Source: Gammaproteobacteria bacterium
GTDB taxonomy: Bacteria; Pseudomonadota; Gammaproteobacteria; Pseudomonadales; Pseudomonadaceae
Direction of reading: 5' to 3'
NCBI GenBank assembly: GCA_012513235.1
Contig: JAAZCO010000394.1
Location: 1 to 6,278, forward strand
DNA: 6,278 bases
Within the stretch, counting starts at the first letter, position 1; each line of letters starts with the position of its first letter. Shown here piece by piece: positions 5,727-6,278 of this stretch. A program made the position numbers and the translations under genes. The notes beneath the pieces are model-generated. The model searched no databases. It saw only the letters and a program-made list of their open reading frames with translations, and was not told the DNA's origin.

Positions 5727-6278
5727 TCAAGTTGTCGAATACCCTAAATACTCAGGTAACCACAGCGCAATTTGCGGGAAAAACAAGACCAGCAAGAGCG
5801 CACTGAACATGGTGACCATAAATAACATCGCCCAGCCAAAGGTTTCCTCGAGCCGTATATTGGCCACTTTCGTTGTCACCATCAGATTAATGGCAACCGG
5901 CGGTGTGAACTGGCCAATGGCAATATTCATCGCCAGCAAAATACCAAACCACACTGGATTCCACTCAAAGTGCTGGATTAACGGCACCAGAATCGGCGTT
6001 AAGATCAAGTAGATGGAAATCGCATCCAACAACATCCCCGCCAACAACACCAGCAGCATCACTAATAACAGTAAGACCAGTGCGCTGTCAGAAATCGACA
6101 AGATAACATCGGCTAAACGAGTAAAAGTGCCCAGAGCAGTCCCCGCCCAAGCAAAAATACCGGCTAAGGCAATAATGATTAACACCACGCCCGAGATTTT
6201 AACCGCCTCGTTGAGCATATCGACCAAGCTTGACCACGTCAGCTCACGATACACAAAGGTGCCGATAAACAAACCGTA
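5727..6278 (-). CDS. dctM: second TRAP large permease subunit (DctM family), N-terminal part outside window
   Basis: The visible 183 residues are the C-terminal part, roughly 40%, of a TRAP large permease. The frame is open to the right edge; an in-frame TTG at 6272-6270 is internal, as the two codons before it continue the family motif YGLFIGTFVYREL. Numbering from the first visible codon, hydrophobic segments lie at about 27-49, 65-82, 87-102, 108-133 and 147-170. Landmarks are AGMLLDAISIYLILTPILVPLI (80-101) and AIGQFTPPVAINLMV (120-134), the more canonical DctM form. It differs at many positions from the dctM at 2844-4124, so the two are not a recent duplication and probably serve different substrates. 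The matching dctQ and dctP would be expected upstream on the minus strand beyond the window. The gst gene follows after 25 bases. Confidence 0.94.
   Translation of the reverse strand, partial: YGLFIGTFVYRELTWSSLVDMLNEAVKISGVVLIIIALAGIFAWAGTALGTFTRLADVILSISDSALVLLLLVMLLVLLAGMLLDAISIYLILTPILVPLIQHFEWNPVWFGILLAMNIAIGQFTPPVAINLMVTTKVANIRLEETFGWAMLFMVTMFSALLLVLFFPQIALWLPEYLGYSTT

Noticed and set aside
6270..6272. TTG as a start codon of the right-hand permease
   Set aside because: The two upstream codons continue the YGLFIG family motif, the fragment would lack most of the permease, and the reading frame is open to the window edge.

Overview
The window looks like chromosomal DNA from a gammaproteobacterium, probably an aquatic or marine heterotroph related to Pseudomonadales/Oceanospirillales. 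The grounds are a short FKBP of a gammaproteobacterial type, two TRAP transporters, clear AAGGAG-type ribosome binding sites, and a base composition near half G+C judged by eye. This placement is an inference; no marker gene is present. I see no insertion sequence, integrase, CRISPR array, tRNA or rRNA, and no obvious compositional break.

Left part, plus strand (1-1403): the 3' portion of an FKBP-type peptidyl-prolyl isomerase gene that runs off the left edge, then after 35 bases an intact D-isomer-specific 2-hydroxyacid dehydrogenase with a strong ribosome binding site. A 308-base non-coding stretch (1404-1711) follows. It has an 8-bp inverted repeat with 16-base spacing and several small hairpins, and leads to a plus-strand gene for a TRAP-type periplasmic substrate-binding protein (dctP, 1712-2728). 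A strong rho-independent terminator (2777-2821) closes that gene.

Middle and right part, minus strand (6278 down to 2844): in transcription order, the 3' portion of a second TRAP large permease gene (off the right edge), a glutathione S-transferase-like gene 25 bases downstream, a 247-base gap with a plausible sigma70 promoter whose -35 box overlaps a 12-bp palindrome, then dctQ and dctM of a complete TRAP membrane pair, 13 bases apart. dctM converges on dctP.

How they may work together: DctQ (small membrane subunit) and DctM (large membrane subunit) form a Na+-driven uptake system that takes its substrate from a soluble periplasmic DctP. The adjacent DctP is the natural partner, but it lies on the opposite strand in a separate transcription unit instead of the usual co-directional operon. 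DctP also departs from the family signature that contacts carboxylate ligands. The upstream dehydrogenase would suit a 2-oxo or 2-hydroxy acid substrate, but only proximity supports that link. The second, clearly different permease on the right presumably has its own DctQ and DctP outside the window. I found no clear evidence of a wholly new system. The most unusual points are the split, convergent TRAP arrangement, the altered DctP signature and the GST gene between two TRAP units.
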